From NCBI RefSeq assembly GCF_000719475.1, contig NZ_JOGO01000024.1, forward strand, positions 1 through 64,000: a DNA stretch of 64,000 nt, written 5' to 3'. The stretch comes from Streptomyces sp. NRRL F-5630. Lineage in GTDB: Bacteria > Actinomycetota > Actinomycetes > Streptomycetales > Streptomycetaceae. A model generated the notes under the pieces. It was given only the letters and a program-made list of their open reading frames with translations. It was not told the DNA's origin and did no database searches. Below are positions 41,110 through 49,564 of this stretch, in pieces (position 1 is the stretch's first letter; each line of letters begins with the position of its first letter). The position numbers and the translations under genes were made by a program.

Positions 41110-43214
41110 GCGGGGTGCTCCGGAGGGTGGTGGCGGGCAGGGGGCGGGGCGTCGTGCGGGGAGCCGCCGGGCGGAGGTTCGGGGACGGCGGCGGACGCGC
41201 TGCCGGGCCCGGTGCCCGCCAGGGGAGGGGAGCCCGCGCGAGGGTCGTTCCTTCCGTTCCCGGAACCGCCTTCGCCGCCCTCGTCGGGACCGCTCCCGGT
41301 CCCGGAAGCGCCCTCGCCGTCGTCGTCGGCGGTGTCCTCGCCGGGCGCCAGTACGCCGGGCAGCCGGGCCACGAAGACGGCTCCGCCCGACACGCGGTCC
41401 TCCTCACCGGGGGGCGGGCCGCCCGTGGCCTCGTGCCCCGCTCCGGCCGGAACGGCCCCTTCCGCAGCGGCCCGGCCTTCTCCGTGCGGCGCCGGGGCCC
41501 GCGGGGGCGCCCCCGGTTCCGTGAGCCGGAGGTCGCCGCCGCGGGCGCGGGCGATCTGGCGGGCGAGCGGAAGCCCGATGCCACGCCCGCCGACATCCTC
41601 GGCGCCGGGCTCCTTGGTGGAGACACCCTCGTCGAACAGGTCACCCCGCAGGGGCCCGGCCACGCCGTCGCCGCTGTCCGCGACCGTGATGAGCAACGTG
41701 TCCCGCACGCCGATGAGTTCGACCTCCACCCGGCGCGGGCTGCGCCGCCCCGCCTGCGCCGCGTCCACGGCGTTGTCCACGAGGTTGCCGAGCACCGTGG
41801 TCACATCGACGGGCGCGGCGACCGTCCGCCGCACCCACGTGCCACCGCCCAGCACCAGCGTCACACCGCGCTCGCGCGCCGCCGCGGCCTTCGCCGTCAG
41901 GAAGGCGCGCAGCGAGGCGTCCCGTACGGTGTCCGGCCCGAGGTCGGGCAGGGTCTCACCGAGCGGCCCCGAGCCGAGCAGGGACCCCAGGTAGTCGGCG
42001 ACCTCCGCCGGCTGCCCCGCGTGCACCAGCCCGGAGAGCACGTGCAGCCGGTTGGCGAACTCGTGCCGCTGGGCGCGCAGCGCGGCGCTCATGGTGCGGA
42101 CGGCGTCGAGCTGCCGGGTCAGTGACTCCACAGCCGTACGGTCCCGCACGGTGAGCAGCGTCCCGAGCCGCCGCCCCTCGCGCCGGACGGTCCGCGCGGA
42201 CACCACCAGCATCCGCTCGCGCACGACGGCCATCACGGCGCGCCCGGCATCCGGCTCGCGCAGCACGTCGCGCACCCGCGGGGTCAGCCCCAGCTCCGCG
42301 AGCGGGGTGCCGGGGGCCGCCTCGATGCCGAGCTGCGCGCGGACCTCGTCGTTGGCCACGGTCACCCGGTCCCTGGTGTCCAGGGCGAGCACCCCCTCGC
42401 CGATGCCGTGCAGGACGGCCTCCTGCTCCTGGACCAGGGTCGCCAGCTCCTCCGGCTCCAAACCGAGGGTGAGCCGCTTCCAGCGGCGGACCAGCAGGAC
42501 GGACGCGGCGAGGCCGACCAGCAGCGCGGCCACGAGCCAGCCCAGGCCGCCGATCAGTACCCGGGCCTGCTCGGCGCGCACGGCCCCGGCGGAGACACCG
42601 ACGTTCGCCTCGCCGACGACCTTGCGGGAGCCGGGCGCGCGTACCGGGACCTTGGCCACCACCTCCTCGCCCAGGTGAGCGTGGTGCCGGGCCAGCTCCT
42701 CGTGCCCGGAGAGGGCGGTCGAGGGGTCGGTGCTCACCTCGCGCCCCAGCTCCGCCCTGTCGGGGTGGGCCAGCCGGATGCCGCGGTCGTCGGTGACCAC
42801 GACGAACAGGGAGCCGGTGCGCCGCCGCACCGTCTCGGCGCGCTTGTTGAGCCAGCCGTCCGCGAGCACGGAGCGGGGGGTCCGCGCGGCGCCCTCCGAA
42901 CGCGCGGCGGCGGCCGACCAGCGGTCCGCCGCCGCGCGCACGCCCGGTTCCCCGGCGACCGTCCGGGCGATGGCGAGCGCGCGCTGCTGGTACTCGCCGG
43001 TGAGGCGCCGCTCGCTGTCGTACGCGAAGGCGCCGAAGGCCGTGCCCACGACGAGGGTGACCACCGCGCACTGCAACAGCAGGGTGCGGGTGCGCAGACG
43101 GAGCCACGGCCACCTGCGGGGCCGCCGGAGGCGCGCGGCCGGGGCGCGGCGGTCGGCGCGGGGAGCTGCCGGAACGCGGCGGTCGGCGGACGGCGGGGGC
43201 GGTGCGGGCTTCAC
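41106..43214 (-). CDS. CitA/DcuS-type sensor histidine kinase with C-terminal low-complexity tail
   Basis: About 702 residues from GTG 43214; GTG 43259 would add 15. The order is a Pro/Arg-rich N-terminus, TM1 (TLLLQCAVVTLVVGTAFGAF), an extracellular sensor domain (about 75-225), TM2 (GGLGWLVAALLVGLAASVLL), PAS (EEAVLHGIGEGVLALD-type), then the Spo0B-like dimerisation box RAQRHEFANRLHVLSGLVH with the phospho-His, and HATPase (LGNLVDNAVDAAQ, ADSGDGV, GRGIGLPLARQIARARGG). A Pro/Gly/Glu-rich insertion of about 45 residues splits the last ATPase strands before GGAVFVARLPG, and about 75 acidic low-complexity residues follow. Such kinases sense external carboxylates. Overlaps its regulator gene by 4 bases. 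Confidence 0.9.
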   Translation of the reverse strand: MKPAPPPPSADRRVPAAPRADRRAPAARLRRPRRWPWLRLRTRTLLLQCAVVTLVVGTAFGAFAYDSERRLTGEYQQRALAIARTVAGEPGVRAAADRWSAAAARSEGAARTPRSVLADGWLNKRAETVRRRTGSLFVVVTDDRGIRLAHPDRAELGREVSTDPSTALSGHEELARHHAHLGEEVVAKVPVRAPGSRKVVGEANVGVSAGAVRAEQARVLIGGLGWLVAALLVGLAASVLLVRRWKRLTLGLEPEELATLVQEQEAVLHGIGEGVLALDTRDRVTVANDEVRAQLGIEAAPGTPLAELGLTPRVRDVLREPDAGRAVMAVVRERMLVVSARTVRREGRRLGTLLTVRDRTAVESLTRQLDAVRTMSAALRAQRHEFANRLHVLSGLVHAGQPAEVADYLGSLLGSGPLGETLPDLGPDTVRDASLRAFLTAKAAAARERGVTLVLGGGTWVRRTVAAPVDVTTVLGNLVDNAVDAAQAGRRSPRRVEVELIGVRDTLLITVADSGDGVAGPLRGDLFDEGVSTKEPGAEDVGGRGIGLPLARQIARARGGDLRLTEPGAPPRAPAPHGEGRAAAEGAVPAGAGHEATGGPPPGEEDRVSGGAVFVARLPGVLAPGEDTADDDGEGASGTGSGPDEGGEGGSGNGRNDPRAGSPPLAGTGPGSASAAVPEPPPGGSPHDAPPPARHHPPEHPA

Positions 43215-43518
43215 CGCTCCCACGGTAACCCCGCCGCAGGCGCTGAGCACAATGCGCACAACTCACGGAACAGCGAATTCGCGGGTTGCGCGCGAATGCT
43301 TCAAAGCGGCCGGGCCCGGCGGATAGCTTCCCGGCCTGGGACACACGCGACGCGGGGAGGCTTCCGCCTCCTCCGCGAGGCCACCCAGCCCCCGGGTGGA
43401 GACCGGACGTCCACCGCACGCCGCAGGCCGCCGCACGGTACCGGGCGCGGGGCCGCCGGGCCGGACCCGGCCGGGACGCCGGAAGTGCCCCAGCACGAGC
43501 CGCAATCTCAGGAGTGAC

Positions 43519-43638
43519 ATGTTCATACCGCGCGCAGCGTGGCGCGACGGCACCGGCCGCAGCACCGCCCACGGCTCCACCCCCTTCCCCGTGCCTCCCG
43601 TGGCGCGTCTCGCCGACACCGCCGGGCGGCGGCCGTGA
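43519..43638 (+). CDS. 39-codon leader ORF coupled to the GntP permease gene
   Basis: The ATG has AGGAG with 4-base spacing (43510-43514), the best ribosome binding site in this leader. The peptide begins MFIPRAAWRDGTGR and ends LADTAGRRP. Its TGA overlaps the GTG of the permease gene (GTGA, 43635-43638), while the permease GTG has only a poor binding site of its own. This points to translational coupling. The peptide has no recognised family and may matter only as a regulator. Confidence 0.55.
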   Translation: MFIPRAAWRDGTGRSTAHGSTPFPVPPVARLADTAGRRP

Positions 43639-45083
43639 CGGGGCACGCGTGGCTGCTCCTGGTCACCCTCGTCGTCGCCATCGGCGTGCTGGTGCTGCTG
43701 ATCAACTCGCGGCTCCGGTTCCACCCCTTCGCGGCGCTGATGCTGGTCTCGGTCGGCGTGGCTCTGGTCGCCGGTATGTCCACCGAGCAGGTCGCCGAGT
43801 CGTTGGAGGAGGGCGCGGGCGGCATCCTCGGAGACGTCGGTATCACCCTGGCGTTCGGCGCGATGCTCGGCCGGCTGCTGGCCAACTCCGGGGCCACCGA
43901 ACGGATCGCCAGGGTGATCGTGGACCGGGCCGGGACGCGTTCGCTGCCCTGGTACATGGCGGGCGCCGCGTTCGTCATCGGCATCCCGATGTTCTTCGAG
44001 ATCGGGCTGATCGTGTTGCTGCCGCTGATCTTCAGCGTCGCGCGGCGGCTCCAGGACAGCGGCCAGGTCAAAGGCTCGCCCTACGTCTACCTCGCCACGC
44101 CGACCATCGCGGCCCTGTGCACCCTGCACGGCATGGTGCCCCCGCACCCGGGCCCGCTGATCGGCGTCGAGGGCCTGCACGCCGACCTCGGCATGACCAT
44201 CCTGGTCGGACTGATCTGCGCGGTGCCCACCATCGTCATCTCGGGCCCGGTCTACGGGCGGTGGATCGCACCCCGGCTGGCCGTGCACCCGGACCGGGAA
44301 CTGGTCGCCCAGTTCACCGGCACCGCCACGACGGGTACCGGGGACGCCACGACAGGTACCGGCACCGCGACGGCGGGCGGCGAGGGGCCACGTGGCGCGG
44401 GGACCGGGAAGCCCGGCGGGGTTTCGCTCGGCTGGGCCCTGGCCGCGGTGCTGGTACCGGTGGTCCTCATGCTGCTGCGCACGATCGCGGAGCTGGCGCT
44501 GGCCGAATCCAGCCCGGTACGGCATGTGCTCGTCTTCGTGGGCGAGCCGGTGATCGCGATGTTCGCCGGTTTCCTCTTCGCGCTCTTCGCCCTCGGCTAC
44601 CGCAGCGGCCAGCCGGCGGAGAAGGTACGCGAGTCGCTGACCGACAGCATCAAGTCCGTGGCCGGAATCCTGCTGATCATCGCGGGCGGCGGCGCGTTCA
44701 ACCAGGTGCTGAAGGACACCGGGATCGGCAAGGCCATCGAGTCGGCCGCCTCCGGGGCGCACCTCAACCTGCTGCTGCTCGGCTGGCTGATCGCGTTGGT
44801 GCTGTCCTTCTCCACCGGCTCGGCGACCGTCGGCATCGTCGCCGCGACCGGCATCCTCAGCCCCATGGCGGGTACCGGCGGCGGCCTGGAGAGCTCGTTG
44901 CTCGTCGTCGCCATCGGCGCCGGTTCGATCGGCCTCAACTACGTGAACCACGCGGGGTTCTGGCTGGTCAAGGAGTCCTTCGGGATGACGCTGGGCCAGG
45001 CCACCAAATCGCACACGGCGATCCAGACGCTGGTGAGCGTCTGCGGGCTGCTGATGGCCCTGCTGCTCTCGGTCTTCGTCTGA
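43635..45083 (+). CDS. GntP-family gluconate/sugar-acid:H+ symporter
   Basis: 482 residues with about 12-14 membrane segments. GntP hallmarks are FGAMLGRLLANSGATERIA, VIGIPMFFEIGLIVLLPLIF, GMVPPHPGPLIGVEGLHADLGM, AGGGAFNQVLKDTGIG and the end region NYVNHAGFWLVKESFGMTL. A Gly/Thr-rich cytoplasmic loop (about 225-260, TTGTGDATTGTGTATAGGE) is longer than in the enteric proteins. It imports gluconate or a related acid. It is divergent from the CitA/CitB-like pair, its likely regulator, and preceded by an overlapping 39-codon ORF. A hairpin follows. Confidence 0.93.
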   Translation: MTGHAWLLLVTLVVAIGVLVLLINSRLRFHPFAALMLVSVGVALVAGMSTEQVAESLEEGAGGILGDVGITLAFGAMLGRLLANSGATERIARVIVDRAGTRSLPWYMAGAAFVIGIPMFFEIGLIVLLPLIFSVARRLQDSGQVKGSPYVYLATPTIAALCTLHGMVPPHPGPLIGVEGLHADLGMTILVGLICAVPTIVISGPVYGRWIAPRLAVHPDRELVAQFTGTATTGTGDATTGTGTATAGGEGPRGAGTGKPGGVSLGWALAAVLVPVVLMLLRTIAELALAESSPVRHVLVFVGEPVIAMFAGFLFALFALGYRSGQPAEKVRESLTDSIKSVAGILLIIAGGGAFNQVLKDTGIGKAIESAASGAHLNLLLLGWLIALVLSFSTGSATVGIVAATGILSPMAGTGGGLESSLLVVAIGAGSIGLNYVNHAGFWLVKESFGMTLGQATKSHTAIQTLVSVCGLLMALLLSVFV

Positions 45084-45087
45084 CCCA

Positions 45088-45125
45088 CCCGTCGGCACCC
45101 CGGCGGCTGCCGGAGCGCCGACGGG
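45088..45125 (+). terminator. Hairpin after the GntP gene
   Basis: CCCGTCGGC pairs with GCCGACGGG, with an inner CCGGC/GCCGG stem, 4 bases after the stop. Confidence 0.7.
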
Positions 45126-45174
45126 CGAGCGCCGAGTGCCTGACGCCGGTGAGGCCGGGGGCTGCGTTTCGGGC

Positions 45175-45287
45175 AAGGAGACGGCCTCGGTGATGAACTC
45201 GTCGAGCGGCGTCGCCGCCTCGTTCTCCTCATGCCACGGCACCATGGAGACGGGAACTGAACCCACGCCCCCATCCGGCGGATGCAT
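45175..45287 (-). pseudogene. Possible gene fragment with coding-like bias
   Basis: On the minus strand about 30 codons reading VPWHEENEAATPLDEFITEA and SLPE have the strong third-position GC of a real gene and protein-like composition. Further along, the frame runs antisense through the GntP terminator and gene and loses that bias. There is no complete frame. I do not recognise the family; it could be the remnant of a displaced gene. Confidence 0.3.
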
Positions 45288-45352
45288 GCCGACGGAACCG
45301 CGCGTCGGGCTGGGTCACGCGCCCGCAGCCGGACAAGCGGACGCGCGTGGAA

Positions 45353-45952
45353 TCACCCCGCGGAGAACCAGGACAAGCGGTCGGCGGCCTGGCTTCGCAT
45401 GGGTTCGGGCAACTCCAGTGGTCTGAAGGTGGCCGGCCAATCGGCCGGACGGTAGCCCGCGTTCAGGTCCACATGGTGCAGTTCCAGCTCGACGAGCTTG
45501 CGCAGAACGACTTGACTGGCCGGGAACGGATCGAGGTGCAGAATGGTGACACTGGTCGTCCACGCCTTGCCGGGTACCGTGCCCACCGCGGCCCGGAACA
45601 CCGCTGCCGTCCGTTCGATGTCCGCGATGTGCTCCGCGACCGGCCGGCCCGCACCGTTCTCGATGTCCGTGTCGCGGGCATCTTGGCTCGCGTAGGCGGG
45701 GAGGTCGGTGCCGGTGCGGGCCGACTCCAGCAGGTTTCGATGAGCCTCGGCGGCGCGTGCGATGTGGGCGAGGACGTGACCTCGGCTCCAGCCGGGCAGA
45801 AGAGACGGTTCGAGCACCTCTTCATCGGTCAGCCCCCTGACTGTCGTCATCAGTCGCGCCGTCGCATCATCGATTTGGGTGACGAGGTCCTTGAGCCACG
45901 TTTCCATGTCGCGAAGCCAACCAGCTTTCTTGTCAGTAGTGAGTACAGGCAT
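45353..45952 (-). CDS. Mycothiol-dependent maleylpyruvate isomerase family protein, C-terminally short
   Basis: 199 residues (ATG 45907 would give 184). The DinB-like MDMPI N-domain is clear: VRGLTDEEVLEPSLLPGWSRGHVLAHIARAAEAHRNLL, with a metal His in GHVLAHIA, and Glu/His ligands in VELELHHVDLNAGY. Family members are usually about 230-240 residues with a small C-terminal domain. Here the protein stops at RLSWFSAG, so that domain is missing, perhaps through truncation at the nearby damaged region 45180-45350. Mycothiol-linked isomerisation or transferase activity would be the family role; activity of this short form is uncertain. Confidence 0.82.
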   Translation of the reverse strand: MPVLTTDKKAGWLRDMETWLKDLVTQIDDATARLMTTVRGLTDEEVLEPSLLPGWSRGHVLAHIARAAEAHRNLLESARTGTDLPAYASQDARDTDIENGAGRPVAEHIADIERTAAVFRAAVGTVPGKAWTTSVTILHLDPFPASQVVLRKLVELELHHVDLNAGYRPADWPATFRPLELPEPMRSQAADRLSWFSAG

Positions 45953-46229
45953 TCAAGAAGAACGGACGCCTGACCGTCCACCGCACGTGGGGCCCGGAGA
46001 CCACGGGGGCCCAGAGGCAAGGGAGACCGCCTCGTTCCCTCCCGACGCCCCTCGGAGCCGAGGCCGAGGCGGCCGGCCGCGGTGGGGCCGTCCGCCCGGC
46101 TCCGGGACGCCCTGCCCTGGACCGCTCCGTCCACGGATGCCGTGCGGCGATCACGCATGCGCCCGGCCTCCCTGCCGGGCTGGTGATCGAGTCGGTGTCG
46201 CCGGCCCGGGTCGCCGGGCGGCTCGGTGG

Positions 46230-47078
46230 TCAGCGGGCCTCGCTGAGCCGGGACGCACGCAGGAGGTCGAGCTGATCGGCGCCGCTGGTCCCCGGGGCCG
46301 CTGTGTACGTGACGATGCGCAGGTCGGCGCCGGGCACGGTCAGCACGTCGCAGTCCAGCGTGATATCACCCAGCTCGGGATGGCTGATCGTCTTGAGATC
46401 ACCGACCAGCCGGCCGATGCCCGCCACCGACCACAACTCGCCGAAGAAGGACGAGGCCGCCCGCAAGCCGTCCACGAGCGCCGCCAACTCCTGGTCGGCC
46501 GGGTAGCGGGAGACCGCTTCGCGAAGGTCCGCGACGATCGCGGTCTCGAAAGCGTCCGGCCCGGCTGCCGAGTTGACCGGTCGCAGGTGCCATCGGCCCT
46601 CGCCCGTGCCGAAGAGAGCGCGGGCGAGGTTGCGTTCGGCGGGCGGCAACCCGGACGGATCGCCGTGCAAGGCCGTCCACATGTCGTTCCACCACAGCAG
46701 GCTCCAGTCAGCGGCGAACACGCCGATCGGGAGATCGCCGAGGCGCTCGACGAGGCGCCGGATGCTCGGCGACACATGGGTGCCGACGAGCTGGTCGCGC
46801 GGCGCGAGCAGGCCCGCGGAACGGTAGAGCTGGTCACGTTCGGCGGCGGAGAGCCGCAGCGCGCGGGCCAGGGCCGAGACGACCTGGGCGGACGGGTGGG
46901 TGGCCCGGCCCTGCTCCAGCCGCAGCACGTACTCGTGGGAAAGACCGGCGAGTTCGGCGAGTTCCTCGCGGCGCAGGCCGGGGGCGCGCCGCCGAGCCGT
47001 CCGGGCGTAGCCGGCCTCGGCCGGGTCGAGACGGTCACGCCAGCCGCGTACGAGGGCACCGAAGCTCAGATCGCTCAC
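46230..47078 (-). CDS. XRE-family regulator with MmyB-like ligand domain
   Basis: 282 residues from GTG 47078. The N-terminal XRE HTH (about 30-75) includes LRREELAELAGLSHEYVLRLEQGRATHPS. The larger C-terminal domain matches the MmyB-like ligand-binding region: GVFAADWSLLWWNDMWTALHGDP, ERNLARALFG, and ADLREAVSRYPADQELAALV. Such regulators are abundant in Streptomyces and often sit next to the enzyme gene they control; some bind fatty acids. The GTG overlaps the stop of the SRPBCC gene (GTGA), so the pair is one operon. Confidence 0.9.
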   Translation of the reverse strand: MSDLSFGALVRGWRDRLDPAEAGYARTARRRAPGLRREELAELAGLSHEYVLRLEQGRATHPSAQVVSALARALRLSAAERDQLYRSAGLLAPRDQLVGTHVSPSIRRLVERLGDLPIGVFAADWSLLWWNDMWTALHGDPSGLPPAERNLARALFGTGEGRWHLRPVNSAAGPDAFETAIVADLREAVSRYPADQELAALVDGLRAASSFFGELWSVAGIGRLVGDLKTISHPELGDITLDCDVLTVPGADLRIVTYTAAPGTSGADQLDLLRASRLSEAR

Positions 47079-47572
47079 TCCTTCATGATCGCACCGGGCG
47101 TCGCCTCCACCACCGTGACCATCCGGGCGAGCGCGGCGCGCATGTAGCGGGTCCAGAGCGGCTTGAACGGGCCCGCGACGATCCAGCGGCGACCGGGCAG
47201 CGGCCGGAAGTCGTAGGTCCACCGGATCGACGTGCCGGTGCCGTCGGGCAGGAAGGACCACTCGCCACGCACCCCGGAGACCAGCTTGGCCAGCACGTTG
47301 GTGAAGCCGCTGAGCTCGTAGGCGAACCCGTGCCCGTCCACGACCTCGGTGAGCCGCTCGTCGGCCCTGGAGCCGTCGGTGAACCATGTTTGGCGCGAGA
47401 GCCCCGGCCGCTCCCAGGCGCCGGTCTGCTCGCGCACTTCCGCGACGCCGGGGAACGGTCCCCAGGGCTTGAAGACCTGGGACAGGTCGATCGGCACGAT
47501 GACCCGGAAGGTGTGGGCGGGGGCGGCCGTCGTACGGGCGAAGACGGTGATCGGAACGCTGTGTTTCGTCAT
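47075..47572 (-). CDS. SRPBCC (START-like) superfamily protein
   Basis: 165 residues from ATG 47572. The helix-grip fold is suggested by the alternation of strands: ITVFARTTAAPAHTFRVIVPIDLS, then GFAYELSGFTN, GEWSFLPDGTGTSIRWTYDFRPLP and a long C-terminal helix LWTRYMRAALARMVTVVE. These proteins bind hydrophobic ligands or act as cyclases/aromatases, or as lipid-binding coenzyme Q-type proteins. It is cotranscribed with the XRE regulator by a 4-base overlap. Ligand unknown. Confidence 0.85.
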   Translation of the reverse strand: MTKHSVPITVFARTTAAPAHTFRVIVPIDLSQVFKPWGPFPGVAEVREQTGAWERPGLSRQTWFTDGSRADERLTEVVDGHGFAYELSGFTNVLAKLVSGVRGEWSFLPDGTGTSIRWTYDFRPLPGRRWIVAGPFKPLWTRYMRAALARMVTVVEATPGAIMKE

Positions 47573-47731
47573 GCCCTCAGCATCGCCAGCGATGGCCGCG
47601 CGAGGCAGACACCTGTCAGTACATACCCTCGCGGTCTTGGTGCTCCGCCCCCTCGGACCGCGTCCGGCACGCGGGAGCACGCACCGGACGCCGCGCGGCC
47701 GCCCTGCGGACGAGGTGAGATTGAGACAGGC

Positions 47732-48628
47732 CTAGCCGAGCAGGGCCAGGTCCTCCTCGGTGAGGCGCAGGGCGGCGGCCGCCACGTTCTCCCTCAGATG
47801 TGCGGGGTTGCCGGTGCCGGGGATGGCCAGCACGTGGGGGCCCTGGTGGAGGGTCCAGGCGAGGCGGACCTGGGACGGCGAGGCACCGTGGCGGGCGGCC
47901 ACCTCGGCGACGGCCCGGTCCGCCGCCCCCTCGGGGGCGTCGGCAACCGCGGTGACCCCGGCGGGGCCGCCGCCCACCGAGAAGAACGGGACGAAGGCGA
48001 TGCCCCGCTCGGCGCAGACCTGCCGAATCGCGTCGTCCTCGCGGCGGATGGTGAGCCCGTACTGGTTCTGCACACACACCACGGGCGCGATGGACAGGGC
48101 CTCCTCCACGTGCTCAAGACCGACGTTGGAGATGCCCAGGTGCCGGATGAGGCCCTCCTCGCGCAGTTCGGCCAGGGCCTCGAACCGCGCCTTGAGGGAG
48201 CCCTCGCCGCGTTCGAGGTCGAGGCCGATGCGGAGGTTGACCACGTCGAGGCGGTCCAGGCCGAGCTGGCGGATGTTCTCCTCGACCTGGCCGCGCAGCT
48301 CCTCCTTGGTGTGGGCCCCGATGAAGGCGCCGGACGGGTCGCGGCCGGTCCCGACCTTGGTGGTGAGGACCAGGTCGTCCGGGTAGGGGGCGAGCGCGGT
48401 GTTGATCAGCTCGTTCGCGGAGCGCAGGGAGGAGAAGTAGAAGGAGGCGGTGTCGATGTGGTTGACGCCCAGTTCGACCGCCTGCTGGAGCACCTCGACG
48501 GCCTGCGCGCGGTCGCTCGGGCTGCCGTCGGCCTTGCTGATCAGGCGCATCGCGCCCAGGCCGAGGCGGTTGACGGTGCGGTCGCCGAGCGTCCAGGTGC
48601 CGGCGGCACCGGCGTGGATCGTAGTCAT
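47732..48628 (-). CDS. Aldo/keto reductase
   Basis: 298 residues from ATG 48628. AKR features: VNRLGLGAMRL, HIDTASFYFSSLRSANEL (catalytic Asp/Tyr; the usual YG..E is changed to FYFSS), LVLTTKVG (Lys), RLDVVNLRIGLD (here Asn/Leu replace the usual His position), and HVLAIPGTGNPAHLREN. Full length for a short-chain AKR such as pyridoxal or YajO-like reductases. It is divergent from a LuxR-type regulator that likely controls it. The altered His strand may change activity. Confidence 0.9.
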   Translation of the reverse strand: MTTIHAGAAGTWTLGDRTVNRLGLGAMRLISKADGSPSDRAQAVEVLQQAVELGVNHIDTASFYFSSLRSANELINTALAPYPDDLVLTTKVGTGRDPSGAFIGAHTKEELRGQVEENIRQLGLDRLDVVNLRIGLDLERGEGSLKARFEALAELREEGLIRHLGISNVGLEHVEEALSIAPVVCVQNQYGLTIRREDDAIRQVCAERGIAFVPFFSVGGGPAGVTAVADAPEGAADRAVAEVAARHGASPSQVRLAWTLHQGPHVLAIPGTGNPAHLRENVAAAALRLTEEDLALLG

Positions 48629-48724
48629 GGCAGGAAGTCTTCCTCTGCGAAGGCGCCGGGGGCCGCGGGTGGCAACTTCCTGCCGCTCTTGGCGGGTCGG
48701 CGGCGCCGGGGGAACACTGGGGCC

Positions 48725-49366
48725 ATGAGTGTGGAGAGCGGTGGACGTGTGCTGCGCGGCGAGGCCGAGGTGTTCGCCCGGGCCGGGCATCTGCTCGCCA
48801 CGGCGGGTGAGCTGTGGTGCGCGGCGCGGCACCTGAACACCTGGGTCATCGCCCAGGACCTCGTGAAGCGGCTGGCCGGGACGCCTCCCCGGCTGCGCAA
48901 GCTGTACCGGCCGAACGCGCTGATGAGCCCGCGCATGGCAGAGCATCTGCGGGCCGTGGCGGCAGGCCCCGACGCGCAGGTCCGCATCACGGCCGACAGC
49001 GTCAACGAGACGATCATCATCGACCGGCGCTTCGCGATCCTCGCGGGCGACACGAGCGAGGGCCGCCGCAGCTACAGCGCGGTCTCCGAACCGGTGCTGG
49101 TCCAGAACGTCGCCTCGCTCTTCGAGGCGGCCTGGCGGTCGGCGACCGACCTGGCGGTCTACGACGTGCGGTACGCGGAGTTGCGCGAGATGGCGCCCCG
49201 GGTGCTCGAACTGCTGGCGTCCGGGTGCAAGGACGAGACGGCGGCCCGCGCGCTGGGCCTCGGGGTGCGCACCTACCGGCGCCGGGTGGCGGAGCTGATG
49301 TCCGCGCTGGGCGCGGAGTCCCGTTTCCAGGCCGGTATGCGGGCCCGCGACCTGGGGCTGATCTAG
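48725..49366 (+). CDS. LuxR-type HTH regulator with PLD-like N-terminal domain
   Basis: 213 residues from ATG 48725. The N-terminal part (about 1-140) resembles the phospholipase D-like or TrmB-C-like sensor domain of many actinobacterial LuxR regulators (VRITADSVNETIIIDRRFAILAG). The C-terminal HTH (about 150-210) reads RVLELLASGCKDETAARALGL, then RTYRRRVAELMSALGA. Unlike longer relatives it lacks an N-terminal TrmB HTH, so it is a short form. Divergent from the aldo/keto reductase across 96 bases, which may be its target. An IS remnant follows its stop by about 10 bases. Confidence 0.87.
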   Translation: MSVESGGRVLRGEAEVFARAGHLLATAGELWCAARHLNTWVIAQDLVKRLAGTPPRLRKLYRPNALMSPRMAEHLRAVAAGPDAQVRITADSVNETIIIDRRFAILAGDTSEGRRSYSAVSEPVLVQNVASLFEAAWRSATDLAVYDVRYAELREMAPRVLELLASGCKDETAARALGLGVRTYRRRVAELMSALGAESRFQAGMRARDLGLI

Positions 49367-49375
49367 GGCCTGTCT

Positions 49376-49545
49376 TCAATACGGGTGGAGGAAGTCCGCC
49401 AGGGCTTGTGTCCGTTCGGCGTTGCTGGAGTGCGGGCGCACGTACGCCCACTCGTCGAGCGGGATGCGAGTTGGACGCTCGACCTTGCCGTTCGTCTGCG
49501 GACGAGAGGGGCGAGTGCGTTGGTGAACGATCCCGGCAGGTGCGG
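49376..49545 (-). pseudogene. IS481-family transposase fragment (C-terminal end)
   Basis: The minus strand encodes the end of an IS481-type integrase core: GIVHQRTRPSRPQTNGKVER, then IPLDEWAYVRPHSSNAERTQ and ALADFLHPY before TGA at 49376-49378. The RPxRPQTNGKVER motif and DEWAYxRPYxSNAER are characteristic of this family. Only about 55 residues remain; the rest, including the first Asp residues of DDE, is missing, and the PEBP gene lies just beyond. It marks an old insertion that was mostly deleted. Confidence 0.8.
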
Positions 49546-49564
49546 ACGTGGCCGCTGTTTCCGG

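Noticed and set aside
37300..41994. A 1564-codon open frame on the + strand
   Set aside because: Extremely Arg/Pro-rich, with no recognisable domain; it crosses real genes on both strands and is a product of high GC content.
40500..45287. Several long antisense frames over the kinase and GntP genes
   Set aside because: They mirror the codon bias of the sense genes and contain no protein family features.
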